Shown here piece after piece: positions 1 to 11,010 of a stretch of DNA of 64,000 nucleotides. The translations under genes were made by a program, and so were the position numbers. How positions within the stretch are numbered: the stretch's first letter is position 1; each line of letters starts with the position of its first letter. Origin of the DNA: Sepioteuthis lessoniana (lineage: Eukaryota; Mollusca; Cephalopoda; Myopsida; Loliginidae); assembly GCA_963585895.1 (NCBI GenBank), contig OY757934.1:42804850-42868849 (forward strand). The letters are read 5' to 3'. The notes beneath the pieces are model-generated. The model made no database searches. It had not been told where the DNA came from and saw only the letters and a program-made list of their open reading frames with translations.

Positions 1-198
1 AAACTTCTCGCTTTCGATCAAATCCAACTTGATGCATATTGCGCCGTGGTCTAAAGACGATTTGAGGCAACTTTCAAACTGCGGCCAGTGATTCCTATTG
101 TTGAAAGAAACGAAATGACTGAGTGTCGTAGAAAACCTCGACAACCAACCAATATATATATATATATATCGTTATATTTTATATTAGTTGGTTTTATA

Positions 199-201
199 CA
201 C

Positions 202-244
<43 letters not shown>

Positions 245-272
245 TATATATATATATATATATTTATATATA
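199..272. repeat. (CA)n then (TA)n microsatellite
   Basis: About 44 bp of CA dinucleotides run directly into a TA tract. The two short open frames that cross it are low-complexity products of the repeat. Confidence 0.95.
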
Positions 273-297
273 TGACACAGGTTTTCCATCTCTAGGT

Positions 298-542
298 TTG
301 GTTTGGTTTCTTTGTTTAATGGCATATCAACTCTTTTTAGGTCACTCAATGCCAAAGCCATTCTCCTAGAAGAACAGTAGAGGTACTATTTAACCCATAG
401 CTGGGAGGATAAGGGGGTTCATACCTTTCCCAAGGGTATTTGTCCGAAAGTGAACGCAATAGCGCGACTGGAATACGAACTCGCGTAACACGATTCCGCA
501 GTCCATCGCTTTAACCATTACACCACGAGGACACCCCCTCTC
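298..542 (-). mobile_element. SINE-A, full length with target duplication
   Basis: A tRNA-derived SINE read on the minus strand. The tRNA-like head (box A TGGTGTAATGGTTAAAGC, box-B-like segment in CGCGAGTTCG) lies at the right end. The 3' tail, ending GGTTGATATGCCATTAAAC-like in the family, lies at the left end. A 14-bp direct repeat (TTCCATCTCTAGGT at 284-297, TTCCATCCCTAGGT at 543-556) flanks it with one mismatch, which fixes the ends and shows LINE-mediated insertion. It is non-coding. Confidence 0.9.
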
Positions 543-556
543 TTCCATCCCTAGGT

Positions 557-1650
557 GCACATATTGTAGTGCAATATTTCATATGTATATGGGTGTGATC
601 GTATCTATACGAATATATATAAACAGAGGTATAGCGTTTATGTATATATGTGCATATACAACATTTATATATACCAGTTTAGAGGGTTAGCGAAACAACT
701 AAAGAAGGTCACCAGATTTGAAAGAATCGTCAAATAGAAAGTGAGGCATTTCTTGATGGGAATGAAAAGTTCGGCCTGTATGTTCATTATAGATTAAAGT
801 CTTCGACAATATTACGGTCAGGGGTCAGTAGACAAAGACGTCTTTTTTTTAATGTATTTTACTTCTGAGTGGTACAAGTTGGAAACGCGCTTTTCTTTTC
901 CAAAAGTCAAAACCCCATATACAAGAGGCCATTTTGAATATATAATAGAGGCAGTCCAAGATAGCGGCCGTTAGGAGTTGGCCGTTGGATGCAGGGAGAG
1001 ATGACCACCAATAAAAGTAATGAGTTGCCGAAGGCAGTTGTGAGCAGTTGACTGTTAGACACAGAATGAGGCAAAAAAGCAGACCTGGGCTCAAGTCTTC
1101 GTCCGCCGGATATATCCCCATCGTTAGGATTTACTCACTTTGACTGAAGTGGGGAAAGCGTGACACACGCTATCCTTCCCACAGGATTTCATGAAGAGTA
1201 AATAAAACGACACTATGAGTGTATTCTCATATTCGTTTTCCTTCTCAAGGCATGTTAGAAATGGAGATTTTTTTTTGTACATGCACATGCATACATAAAC
1301 GCTTTACCTATTCTTATATATACTCATATGAAATTTAATATATATATATATATATATATATATGTAAATTCTCTATCTTGATATTAAGCACTATTTAACA
1401 ATACTGCAACATTTGATCATCCATTAACTCACCAAGTGAGGTAGTAAGAACCATAAACCTCTTTATATATATATATATATATATAGTGTGACGGGGTTGG
1501 CCTTTTCTTTCTTTTTGTCCTATGATATTTTTTCCTTTTCCCCCGGGCGGTGATTCGAGATATTTTTATCTCTTGTTCCTGGCGTTTTTTTTTCTTTTTT
1601 TCTGGTAATCTTGAATGCTGGTAGATAGTAGATTAGTAAATATATATATA

Positions 1651-1690
<40 letters not shown>

Positions 1691-1699
1691 TAAATAATG
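557..1699. other. Unassigned stretch with TA tracts
   Basis: No gene is recognised. The segment 840-1210 is GC-richer than its surroundings and ends near an AATAAA, but I see no bounded element. TA microsatellites lie at about 1339-1362, 1465-1486 and 1640-1689. The minus-strand 90-residue frame at 849-1121 has no recognisable domain. Confidence 0.6.
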
Positions 1700-2105
1700 G
1701 AAATAAATCCGACAGTATGAAGAAACTATAGGAAAACAAATTAATCCAAAAATGACGAATTTATTATAATAGAATGCCAACGTTAAAACGTTTCGATTTT
1801 CGTAAACCTTCATCAGGACTTTAAGATGGTGAAAAATAATGCTATAACAACAAAGGATGTTTTAATGAAATAATAGGAGAAAATAAAGATCACATAAAAC
1901 TGTTCAATTGGCGTTCTTTTTTAAAAACTATCACGTGATTGGTACAGGCAGTGATGTTTAAATGTGTAGAACTTCTAGGAGATACAACAGATGAAAGATG
2001 ATGAATGCAAAAGTTACCAAAACACTCATAAGAAAAGAAAAGAAAAGAAACAACATTTTTCACGATTTTAAAGTCCTGATGAAGGTGTAGCTGAAAGAAC
2101 TTCGT
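1700..2105. mobile_element. Palindromic element of the hammerhead-bearing repeat family
   Basis: The left arm (about 1700-1830) and right arm (about 2060-2105) carry the same CTGATGAAGG-type motif in opposite orientations. The centre matches the centre of the element at 50.36-50.88 kb, sharing AGGAGAAAA and (A)ACAGATGA-like blocks. The left end, AAATAAATCCGACAGTATG, is the inverse of the right end of the 50.9-kb copy, so both are copies of one family with inverted ends. No protein is encoded. The nature (Penelope-like derivative or foldback element) is inferred. Confidence 0.6.
1771..1823 (-). ncRNA. Type-I hammerhead-like ribozyme motif
   Basis: On the minus strand the core CTGATGA (1816-1810) is followed by a 5-bp stem II with an ACGA loop, then GAAA (1794-1791). 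Stem III is ACGTT/AACGT closed by TT. The cleavage triplet is GTT, followed by GGC, which can pair with GTC upstream of the core (one wobble). One extra A sits between the core and stem II. All conserved core residues are present; stem I is only about 3 bp. Activity is untested. Confidence 0.55.
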
Positions 2106-2721
2106 ATTTTTGTTTGGCGCGTAAATTAATTTGACCGTTATGGTCGTCGCATATTTTCACCTTATGAGGATGACTTATCCTATTCAACCCGGACTATTTT
2201 CCCGGGCAGCACCAAATTGAGGAAAGTCCACCAAACTATCTCTTTCTCAGAACCTTTCGAACAGGGCAGACGTACTTACTGTCCGCTCCCTTCATAGCAG
2301 CAGAATCACAACACCATGAGGAAAGCCATCTAATTTATGGACCTCTTGAGCATATTCTCTTAGACCAAGGGTTTCCAGTTGAACATGAATTAGATGCATG
2401 TAATCCGCCACACGCAGGAACACCTTCATGTCGCCTCTAACTTTTGCTATGTCAACAGCGACGCGCAATTACGCACAGACATCCAGCTACCTCATTTCTG
2501 CGCAACATTTTCCGGGGACTTTCATGAACATCTCCTACAACAACCAGGTCCACACATTTATAGGTGACTACATCATTCCTGTCCGTAACCAGCAAACACG
2601 ACTTTTGCTCCACCTATGGCGATTTAATTCCGCTCAGACATTCAACAATGCCTTAACTGTAGCGACGCACATACCGCTCAGGTATTTGGCTGCAATAATT
2701 CCTTCTCAACTCAATAACTAT
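2106..2721. other. Unassigned, GC-richer stretch
   Basis: The region is less AT-rich than its flanks and holds a 114-residue plus-strand open frame (2428-2772) that ends in translated CCTT repeat. I recognise no domain, and codon content does not argue for a gene. It may be an old transposon piece. Confidence 0.4.
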
Positions 2722-2754
2722 TTCCTTCCTTCCTTCCTTCCTTCCTTCCTTCCT
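2722..2754. repeat. (TTCC)n microsatellite
   Basis: A pure tetranucleotide repeat of about eight units. Confidence 0.95.
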
Positions 2755-2979
2755 ACGAGACTGGTAGCATAAAGGTCCCCTTTATTCTGGCTGTCATTAA
2801 ACATTCTTAAAAACCTTTCTATATCTTGGTTCAACTCATTTATTTACCTTCAAATATAGCGAGGAACTAACGTAACGAATTAAAATCCTCGTTAAAAAGG
2901 TTTACTAAAACTAAAACGTTTGAACGTTAATTTTATATTATAATAAATTCATCACTTCTGGATTACTTTCCTTTTCTAT

Positions 2980-2981
<2 letters not shown>

Positions 2982-3022
<41 letters not shown>

Positions 3023-3077
3023 CTTGAACTGCACAGACATATATATATATATATATATGCCTGTGCAGGTCAAGATT
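2982..3077. repeat. CT/TA microsatellite with hairpin
   Basis: (CT)n and (TA)n are followed by an inverted repeat. ATCTTGAACTGCACAGAC (from about 3022) pairs with GCCTGTGCAGGTCAAGAT (ending about 3077), with two mismatches, around a second TA tract. A related half, CTTAAACTGCACTGGC, abuts another TA tract at about 4357. Confidence 0.75.
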
Positions 3078-3199
3078 AACTCTTTCCAAACTAGATTGAT
3101 TTCAAATTTTTCTTGATTTTAAGGTGATTCAAATTTAAATTTGAAACAGAAAATTTTCGTGCATGCGCGCGTGTGTATGTGGTCTGTCTCGATAGTAAC

Positions 3200-3735
3200 T
3201 AATTTTTTTCTTTAGTTTAGTAACCCTAATAGATAACCAGTGAATCGATATTTGAACACGTGAAAATATTCATTTTGTAACACTATCTTAGTGTTACAAG
3301 TTGACCAGCAAACTGCACCAGTAAAGTTGGCTGTCTTCTGACCCAGCCTGAACCAAGAAACGTCCGTATCAGCTTTACTCCAACTTTTCCCGTGGGTCGA
3401 ACAACGCAACGTGGACACGGAGATCTGGATTAGCGGATCCACCCGAAATTTCGACCTATAAGTGGTTCGCAGCGCGGAATGCACTTATAAGACCACAATA
3501 GCGCGACCCTGGGCGACTACAATTGGTACCACAATTGGTGCTGCGACCCCACAATTGGTACCGTACTACAATTGGTGACGCCACCACAATTGGTGCGCGT
3601 ACCACAATTTGATGTTTACTTCTCCGAATTCATGTTCAGTTGAGTCATATTAGACTATCATAGATATGTTTATCCCATGAAAATGGAGCACAAGATCAAA
3701 TTATGTGTCAAACCTCAGGACAATATGACATATAT
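3200..3735 (+). repeat. Interspersed repeat R60, split by an insertion
   Basis: The sequence 3240-3275 plus 3607-3735 matches 60580-60745 in the same orientation. Shared blocks include AATTCATGTTC and TGTGTCAAACCT-like text. The intervening 331 bp is absent from the 60.6-kb copy, so that copy shows the state before insertion. The function of the repeat is unknown. Confidence 0.6.
3276..3606. mobile_element. Solo LTR (fossil), family uncertain
   Basis: A 331-bp insertion begins TG and ends CA and is flanked by the 4-bp repeat ATTT (3272-3275, 3607-3610). The empty-site equivalent is visible at 60.6 kb. The 3' part reiterates the block ACAATTGGT about five times. This is read as a solo LTR left by recombination, with no internal region. 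The exact LTR family cannot be assigned. Confidence 0.5.
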
Positions 3736-3779
3736 TTAATGAAGATTAAGTTATATTGCTACTACTCGTAGGCATTTTT

Positions 3780-4065
3780 GATCGCCGTGAGACTGTGAAA
3801 AATTAACCTCGATCTGATCTGCCTTCTATGCTGAGCTTCAAATATGATGACTGTATCCCTTGTGGAAGAGTAAGACTCTTCCAAAAATGGAGTGTCTAGT
3901 ACATGACACTAAACTGAATCTGATGGTGAGACTGCAGTTTCAGATCCCTGAGGGAATGTTGGGGTTCTCCTTCATTGGCATTACTCTCGAGTTTACTCCA
4001 ACCCGAAATGGTGGAGCCTGTTAGGGTCCCATATAGATTTGTTTAAAAATTATTCGTATTTGGTA
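3780..4065 (+). mobile_element. SINE-D, diverged copy
   Basis: It shares with the other SINE-D copies the order GTAAGACTC...GACACTAAAC...CTGATGGTGAG...GGGAATG...TCCTTCATTGGCATTACTC and a following TTAAAAATTATT segment. It is old and truncated, with no tRNA-like boxes. Confidence 0.55.
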
Positions 4066-4132
4066 AGACCATGTGCAAACAAAAAAGACAAAAAATTATT
4101 TAGAAACAACTAAACAGAAAATGTAAATATGA

Positions 4133-4300
4133 TTGTCCAATGAAAGGTATTCACATGCACATACATACATATATACATTCAATCACACACACGCACATAT
4201 ATACACATACACGTACGCACATGCACACACACACACACACATACATACACGCACATATAGATACAAACATACACACAAACAAATCTGTTTAAATCTAAAT
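4133..4300. repeat. CA-rich microsatellite region
   Basis: Interrupted CA and CACATA repeats. The open frame across it is a translation of repeat. Confidence 0.85.
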
Positions 4301-4371
4301 TTGAAGCACCCCAAAACTACGAAAAAATTTATTTAAATTCAGTCTGAAAAGTCTTAATCTTAAACTGCACT

Positions 4372-4408
<37 letters not shown>

Positions 4409-4424
4409 TCTTAAAAATGTACAG

Positions 4425-4621
4425 GTCCACAAGAGAATTTGTTTTGAGGTTATTTATTCTTTGTTAACACGTGTTTCTGACGTTTTAGGTCGTCTTCAGG
4501 AAGCAATTGGCTTTTTTACATTCGAGGGTTTTTTCTCAATCATTACACCTTTCCTCCTAAATAATCTATGAAATAATCCATACCAAAAAGTTCGACTAAC
4601 GACAAATCTTTCTCCCTGAAA

Positions 4622-4659
<38 letters not shown>

Positions 4660-5145
4660 ACATTATATTCAAAGGATATATTTATAAAAGAATAATGTAC
4701 AAACGTTGAATGATTCGGAGGTTGTTTCTTTTTTTCAACCCTTTCAAGGTGATGATGTCATATTCAAAAAACTATTTAGAAAAAATAAAACGAAAAAATG
4801 AGAAAATTGTTAGTGTCCTCTGAGTCGCGTTCTGTTTCAAATCTTTGGAACGGAACGCGACTAATGCTCAGAGAACGCAAAGAATTTTTTCATTTTTCGT
4901 TTTATTTTTTATTTTTTTATTTTCAAAATAGTTTTTGATTAGATTAGTAGTCTGTCGAACTTTATAGCATATCAACTATCATAGATCATTTAGGGGGAAA
5001 AGAGTAATAAATGCGAAAAACAAAAAAAAACAAAGTATACAAACCATTTACTTCATGAAGATGATGCATAACGTCAGAAACACGTGCTAGTGAAGAATAA
5101 ATAATCTAAAAACAAATTCTATTGTTGACCAATTTATTTTAAAGT
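4425..5145. repeat. Nested foldback element with hammerhead-like arms
   Basis: The outer arms (about 4425-4503 and 5055-5140) are inverted copies sharing ACACGTGTTTCTGACGTT and a TTATTTATTCTT block. Each arm holds a hammerhead-like order on its own strand: TGAAGA, a short GAC/GTC or TGA/TCA stem, GAAA, then CACGTG. An inner inverted repeat (about 4755-4940) pairs GAGTCGCGTTCTGTT with AACGGAACGCGACT-like sequence. A (GT)n tract lies at 4624-4653. No coding frame. Confidence 0.6.
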
Positions 5146-5173
5146 ATTTACTTTTTTCTCTCATTGGACCAAC

Positions 5174-5205
<32 letters not shown>

Positions 5206-5206
<1 letters not shown>

Positions 5207-6109
5207 CGTGGTGTATTCAATAAGTTTCCAGGCTTTTTTTGTGCAGGCATTTAAAATTGTCGTAGACTCTTGAAAATTCACTATGTTATTGATATACATC
5301 TTATGAGATGACTGACCAATTTTTATGATTTCAGATTCAAATCAACAGCTGCAGCAGGAATTCGAATACACCCGACTAAAGCCTGATTGTCTCAGCTGGT
5401 GAATTTCAAAAATGCAATGAGGACACTTAGAAGAACGATATGCAATAAAATTGTGATTTAAACTTGGAAAAAATGCCACGGAAACGTATGGAATGCTTCA
5501 GACTGCTTTTGGGGCATCTTGCATGAATCGAGAATCAGATTTTGAGTGGCATAAGAGATTCAAGGAAGGCAGGGAGTCTGTGAAGGATGATGAGAGGTGT
5601 GGGAGGAGTAAGGAAGTCAATACACCAGAGTTGATTGGCCAAAGGGTTAGTGTTAGGGTTATTATGTTGAGGTTTTAAGGGAGTTCAGGAAGAGATTCAG
5701 TCCGAAGAGGTCAGCACTCTTCAAAATCGGCTCAGTGGCATTTCAAGCAGCACAATACACCAGTCCACAACTCCATCGTTGTCACAGACAATTAGACCAA
5801 GATGGGCATCAAGACAGTTCCTCAGCCTCCCTATAGTCCAGAGCTTGCTCCCTGTGACTTTTGCCTATTCCCTAAGCTCAGAGGCTGTCGTTATGAGACA
5901 ATTGAGGAGATGAAAGAGGCTGTGACGAAGGTCATTGACACGCTCACACAAGAGGACTTCCATGGGGCCTTGCCGAAGTTGTTGGAACGGTACAACAAGT
6001 GCATTGCAGCCGGAGGAGATTACTTCGAAGGGGACAAGAGTTTCATGTGCGTACTATCAATAAAAGTGCCGATACGAAAAAAGTCTTGAAACCTATTTAA
6101 TGATCCTCG
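5206..6109 (+). mobile_element. Mariner copy 1, internally deleted
   Basis: A Tc1/mariner DNA transposon inserted at TA. The imperfect terminal inverted repeats begin CGTGGTGTATTCAATAAG and, from the other end, CGAGGATCATTAAATAGG. The plus-strand frame at 5493-5678 holds the transposase helix-turn-helix part (FEWHKRFKEGRESV). The frame at 5802-6089 holds PPYSPELAPCDF, with the last catalytic Asp of mariner DD34D. At about 0.9 kb it is shorter than the usual 1.3 kb. The middle, including the first catalytic Asp, is missing, so it cannot mobilise itself. Confidence 0.9.
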
Positions 6110-6304
6110 TATATATATTCTGACCCAGAATGGTAGTACTTAGTAATGTCTCGTATATGATTCAAATAAATCTGTATAAAAATTATTTTATTTGTTCAAA
6201 AAAAATAAATAAATACTTGATAGAAACAAAACAAAAATATAAAAATAAACGTACAATGAACACGATGCTCTCACCTCTAGGCATAAAATACCCGGAGACA
6301 TAAA

Positions 6305-6470
6305 AAAAAAAAAAAACCTCAGTCTGCTCTACTATTTACCCATGGTGGTGAGAGAAGAAGGATTTATATCTTTCACCAAGGCATTTGCCTGAAGTGAAAC
6401 ACACACTACTTCAACCTGGATTTGATCTCAGGTCACTGATTCTCTCTCTAACGACGATAACCGTTATGTT

Positions 6471-6478
<8 letters not shown>
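6305..6478 (-). mobile_element. SINE-B, old partial copy
   Basis: The minus-strand match runs from the tRNA-like head (CGACGATAACCGTTAT at the right, inverse of TGGTTATCGTCG) to the CTACTATTTACCCAT segment. It lacks the 3' half and its right end merges into the palindrome arm. Confidence 0.6.
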
Positions 6479-6717
<239 letters not shown>

Positions 6718-6723
<6 letters not shown>

Positions 6724-7283
6724 GCTCTTCTTACTTTGTTGACAGACCCCGTACATGAGAACTTAGAAATGTGTATTTGATATTTGAAATGGCCACGAGT
6801 TGATCGAAGTGAGCGAAAACGACGGAATTTCTTTAAATTATTTATTTACTTATTTATTTACATATTTACTTTCTTATTTTTGTAAGCGGCCATTTCGTAA
6901 GTAATCGGGCAAAAGCAGTTGCTTATCAGTAATGCCAGTAACCAGCTTCCTCTTTTTTTAAAGGGATCTTCCAGACGTTGAAAGAGAAGGGAGTTATGCT
7001 TTAAATTGCCTTCTCTCTCTGCCCATCAAAAAAGTCTTCGTCGAACGGGTAAATGAAAATAGTCTCTCTTTAATAAAAGTCTACCTCATTATAAAACCGA
7101 CTGTTTTTTTCAAACAACACTATCAATATTTTAATTTATTAAATCCCTAATAAAAATGTTAAAATAATTCCGGCCAACAGCAATTTATACAGGAGTATCG
7201 TAATTATTTGTGTATACGACGCACTATTCTTCCAGATTTTTAACCCAAAAGTGCGGGGTGCGTGTTATACACAAGAACTATAT
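6718..7283. other. Unassigned AT-rich stretch
   Basis: No gene seen. A short inverted pair near 7208-7268 (GTGTATACGACGCAC against GTGCGTGTTATACAC) may be a MITE remnant. A related GTGCG-TATTATACAC piece lies near 9322. Confidence 0.4.
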
Positions 7284-8500
7284 CATCATCATCATCATAT
7301 CGCGCTGGTAGCACGGATATCCCTGACCCTCTCTCGCCACTCCTCCCTATCGTTCATCGCCCTAGGTAGGTCTTCAGGACAACATCCCGTATCCTCACAT
7401 AGCTGCTGAATGTATGTTCGTGCTGGTCGTCCTGCTTTTGCACGGCCATGTGTGGGGTCCATAAGAGTACATCCCTTATGAGTTCGTCCCTGCTTCTCCA
7501 GCAGTGTCCTGCATGTCTGGCTCGTCTAACTTGAATAGTTTTCGTGATAGGGGGTAGGTGGCCGTACAGTTGGTGTCTTGTGGGGTGTTGCCGCCAGAAC
7601 TTGTTTAAGATTGCACGCAGCATTCTTGTGTAATTGCCGTCAGGCTTCTTCTCCAGCCTTTTTGATAGAGTCCATGTAGTGCATCCATATAGTAGTATCG
7701 ATGTGACCGCTGCCTGGAAGAAACTGCGTTTCATTTTATCGGTTAGGTCTGATTTCCAAATAATCGATAACCTATTGATAGCTGTCCATGCTTTCGCTAA
7801 CCTCGTTTCGATGTCCTTTTCGGTTGATTCGACGCTGCTTCCTAGGTAAGTGAATTTGTCTACTAGTTTAAGAGGGGTTCCTTCTAGAGTGGAGATGTCC
7901 CCCGTTTGGTTATAGCACATATATTCCGTTTTGTGTGCATTAACATAGAGGCCTATGTTTGCTGCTGCTCGTTCCAAACTATGCAGTAGTGTTTCGGCTT
8001 GGTCAGGTGTATTTGCCAGTATCGCTATGTCATCGGTGTAGTCGGCGTCGGTAATTGTTGTTGTGGGGTACCTTCTGCTTCTTTTCTTCGTCAGTTCGAA
8101 GCCATTCTCTTTGATTTTGTCAATCGATGTTCTAAGTACGTAGTCTAGACAAATGATAAAGAGGTACGGAGCCAGCGTGTCCCCTTGTAGTACTCCTGCT
8201 ACAATGTCGAAGTATTCTGTGTCTCCATCTGGTGATCGTACTTTTACTTTGGTGTTTCTATAGAGAATCGTTATTGCCGCTACGGTTTCTTTAGGTATGC
8301 CGTACGCTAGTAGGATTTGTTCCATCTTTCCTCTGTGAATGGAGTCGAAAGCCTTGGTAAAGTCGACAAATATTAATGTCGCTTGTAGGTTCTTTGCCCG
8401 TACACCTTCAAGGATTCTACGGATGGTTAATATTTGTGAGGTCGTGGATCTATTTCTTCGGAAGCCATTTTGTTTTTTTCTAAGTATGTTGTCGAACTAT
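7284..8500 (-). mobile_element. RTE-like LINE, 5'-truncated reverse transcriptase
   Basis: The minus-strand frame 8325-7354 (323 residues) starts inside the reverse transcriptase. It includes GVLQGDTLAPYLFI, the catalytic box DADYTDDIAIL, LLYGCTTWTL and ARHAGHCWRSRDELI. Upstream sequence to about 8500 adds KKQNGFRRNRSTT and VDFTKAFDSIH in other frames. The reading frame is lost after DVLLWTP. The element ends in a (GAT)n tail at about 7284-7300. The endonuclease and N-terminus are absent, the usual result of 5' truncation. Clade RTE-like is tentative. Confidence 0.85.
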
Positions 8501-8754
8501 TTTCGCGCCACATCAAATTTGAGACGAGATGACTGAAAGTAAGTGATATCTATAGTCCCGATTGATTTATGTTGTTACAAAGAAATATCTTTTAGGATAT
8601 GTGTTTGAGAATAATTTTGTTTCTCCCAATGTGAGCTTATTTTCGCCATAATTTCGTTGGATTTTTGTGTGAATATCTATCTTAATACTGTGTTAATTTT
8701 GTGTTTTAAGACATGACGTAAATTATACAAATTCTTATTTCTAGTTAGTAAAAG

Positions 8755-9262
8755 TAAAGTAAGTAAAGTTGTCTCCCTTTAGTCGAGGGTGACTCAAAGA
8801 CTCCCTTTTCGACAGCTTCTACACCAAGGTGTAGGGGAGGGCGCTACTCCTTTCTCTGGATTGCTCCACTTTACCCTTGATCCGTAACTTTAAATGCTGA
8901 GGGGTGTCCTCTTGGTGTAATGGTTAAAGCGATGGACTGCGGAATCGTAGTACGCGAGTTCGTACTCCAGTCGCGCTATTACGTTCACTTTAGGGCAAAT
9001 ACCCTTGGGAAAGGTATGAACCCCCTTATCCTTCCAGCTATGGGTTAAATAGTACCAGTACTGTTCTTCTAGGAGAATGGTTTGGGCATTAAATAACCAA
9101 CAAAGGTTGATATGCCATTAAACAAAGAAACCGAAACCTTTAAATGCTGAGTATTAAGCAAGGCGGCATCAAGTACCATTTTTTGTCTTTTGTATGACCC
9201 GACCCGGGATTGAACCCAGGTCTCCCAGGCCATTGGCGAAAACTCTAACCATTATCCAATAA
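8755..9262 (-). mobile_element. SINE-C, interrupted by a SINE-A
   Basis: The minus-strand tRNA-like head (GGGTTCAATCCCGGGT box B; box A near 9240-9260) is followed by a body with GGTGTAGGGGAGGGCGCTAC. Family copies are at 11612-11852 and 35228-35478. The interval 8902-9137 is a later SINE-A insertion, so this element is the older of the two. Confidence 0.85.
8902..9137 (+). mobile_element. SINE-A nested in SINE-C
   Basis: A plus-strand full-length copy with the head GTCCTCTTGGTGTAATGG and the tail AAGGTTGATATGCCATTAAAC. An exact 14-bp target duplication, CTTTAAATGCTGAG, sits at 8888-8901 and 9138-9151. The intact duplication implies recent insertion. Confidence 0.95.
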
Positions 9263-9607
9263 AAATGCTGAACAAATGTTAAATTTAGTTTAAATCTAGT
9301 TGCGACAAGTTCTAAAAATTTGGTGCGTATTATACACAAAAAAATTCAAGAATGTTGTTGTCCAAATTCAGAGCTGCGTGTTATCCATTAGAGTTATTTA
9401 TGCACAAATGATCTCGGAAATTCTCTTCTATTCTTTGGTCGCCAGAAAATGTTATAGGGTGTCCTAGATACTCTCATGGAATAAGACTAAATGAGGTTTA
9501 TTTTTAGACATAGTGCCCTTTGCTGTCCACACACTTTTTCCATTAGTGTTGTAGTGCTTGTATCCCATTTATAACAAAATTAACTGCAGATATCGCTTCA
9601 TCATATA
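9263..9607. other. No gene seen
   Basis: AT-rich sequence with no open frame or repeat I can assign. Confidence 0.5.
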
Positions 9608-9835
9608 AACTTTGCGTGGTGTATTGGCTAACGTGCTGGCCTGCAACATCGTAATAACAGAGTTCAAACTCCACTCGAGCCATTACGTTCACTTTCAGAA
9701 AAAATATTAACCTCCTTATTCCCCCGACTATAGGTTAGAAAATACCACTATTCTACTTCTACAAGGATGATTTTGTCAGTAAATAACCCACGAAGGTTGA
9801 TATGTCGTTGAATAAAAAAACAAAGCAAATCAAGC
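9608..9835 (+). mobile_element. SINE-A, diverged variant
   Basis: The head is GCGTGGTGTATTGGCTAACG with CTGGCCTGCAACATCG in place of the usual GGACTGCGGAATCG, and box B is GAGTTCAAACTCC. The tail is GGTTGATATGTCGTTGAA. The substituted anticodon-arm region marks a subfamily also seen at 33.3, 52.4, 56.8 and 58.8 kb. Confidence 0.8.
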
Positions 9836-10047
9836 AAAAATATTTTAATGACAAAACAGATGTTTATAAAATACACACACTTATAATTTTATTCAAATCT
9901 AAGTCGACGATTTTATGAACATCTGTTTTTCTCGTAAAAGTATTATGGTAGAAGTTATCACAATGTATGTGTCAATAGATTGTCATTGCTTTTCTGATAT
10001 AGAAATGAAGAAAAGCTAGAACAAGTGTGTTAAACAGTATGATCAAG

Positions 10048-10097
<50 letters not shown>

Positions 10098-10098
<1 letters not shown>

Positions 10099-11010
10099 GA
10101 GGATCATTAAATAGGTTTCCAGACTTTTTTCGTATCGGCACTTTTATTGATAGTACGCACATGAAACTCTTGTCCCCTTCGAAGTAATCTCCTCCGGCTG
10201 CAATGCACTTGTTGTACCGTTCCAACAACTTCGGCAAGGCCCCATGGAAGTCCTCTTGTGTGAGCGTGTCAATGACCTTCGTCACAGCCTCTTTCATCTA
10301 TTCAATTGTCTCATAACGACAGCCTCTGAGCTTAGGGAATAAGCAAAAGTCACAGGGAGCAAGCTCTGGACTATAGAGAGGCTGAGGAACTGTCTTGATG
10401 CCCATCTTGGTCTAATAGTCTGTTACAACGATGGAGTTGTGGACTGGTGTATTGTGCTGCTTGAAATGCCACTGACCCGATTTGAAGAGTGCTGGCCTCT
10501 TCCGACAGAATCTCTTCCTGAACTCCCTTAAAACCTCAACATAGTAACCCTAACCCTAACCGTTTGGCCAATCAACCCTGGTGTATTGACTTCCTTACTC
10601 CTCCCACACCTCTCATCATCCCTCACAGACTCCCTCACAGACTCCCTGCCTTCCTTGAATCTCTTATGCCACTCAAAAACTGATGGTCGATTACTGCAAG
10701 ATGCTCCAAAAGCAATCTGAAGCATTCCATACATTTCCGTGGCATTTTTTCCAAGTTTAAATCACAATTTTATTGCATATCGTTCTTCTAAGTGTCCTCA
10801 TTGCATTTTTGAAATTCACCAGCTGAGACAATCAGGCTTTAGTCGGGTGTATTCGAATTCCTGCTGTAGTTGTTGATTTGAACTTGAAATCATAAAAATT
10901 GGTCAGTCATCTCATAAGATGTATGTCAATAACATAGTGAATTTTCAAGAGCCTACGGCAATTTTAAATGCCTGTACAAAAAAGTCTGGAAAATTATTGA
11001 ATACACCATG
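10098..11010 (-). mobile_element. Mariner copy 2, internally deleted
   Basis: A minus-strand copy of the 5.2-kb element with the same ends and the same internal deletion, preceded by (TA)n at 10050-10097. The frame 10734-10528 gives the helix-turn-helix region with a duplicated RESVRESVR. The frame 10297-10049 gives the C-terminal EAVTKVIDTLTQEDFHG. A TTAGGG-like run (about 10549-10560) sits at the deletion junction. Confidence 0.9.

Noticed and set aside
849-1121. 90-residue minus-strand frame with hydrophobic stretches
   Set aside because: No domain and no supporting signals; the region looks more like an old repeat.
2428-2772. 114-residue plus-strand open frame
   Set aside because: No recognisable domain and its end is translated TTCC repeat. 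GC-richer context alone is not enough to call a gene.
8902-8980. tRNA-like sequence with A and B boxes
   Set aside because: It belongs to a SINE head with a 3' tail and target duplication; it is not a functional tRNA gene. The same holds for the SINE-B, C, E and F heads.
10549-10560. Telomeric repeat
   Set aside because: Only two to three TTAGGG units at the deletion joint of each mariner copy; not an interstitial telomere array.
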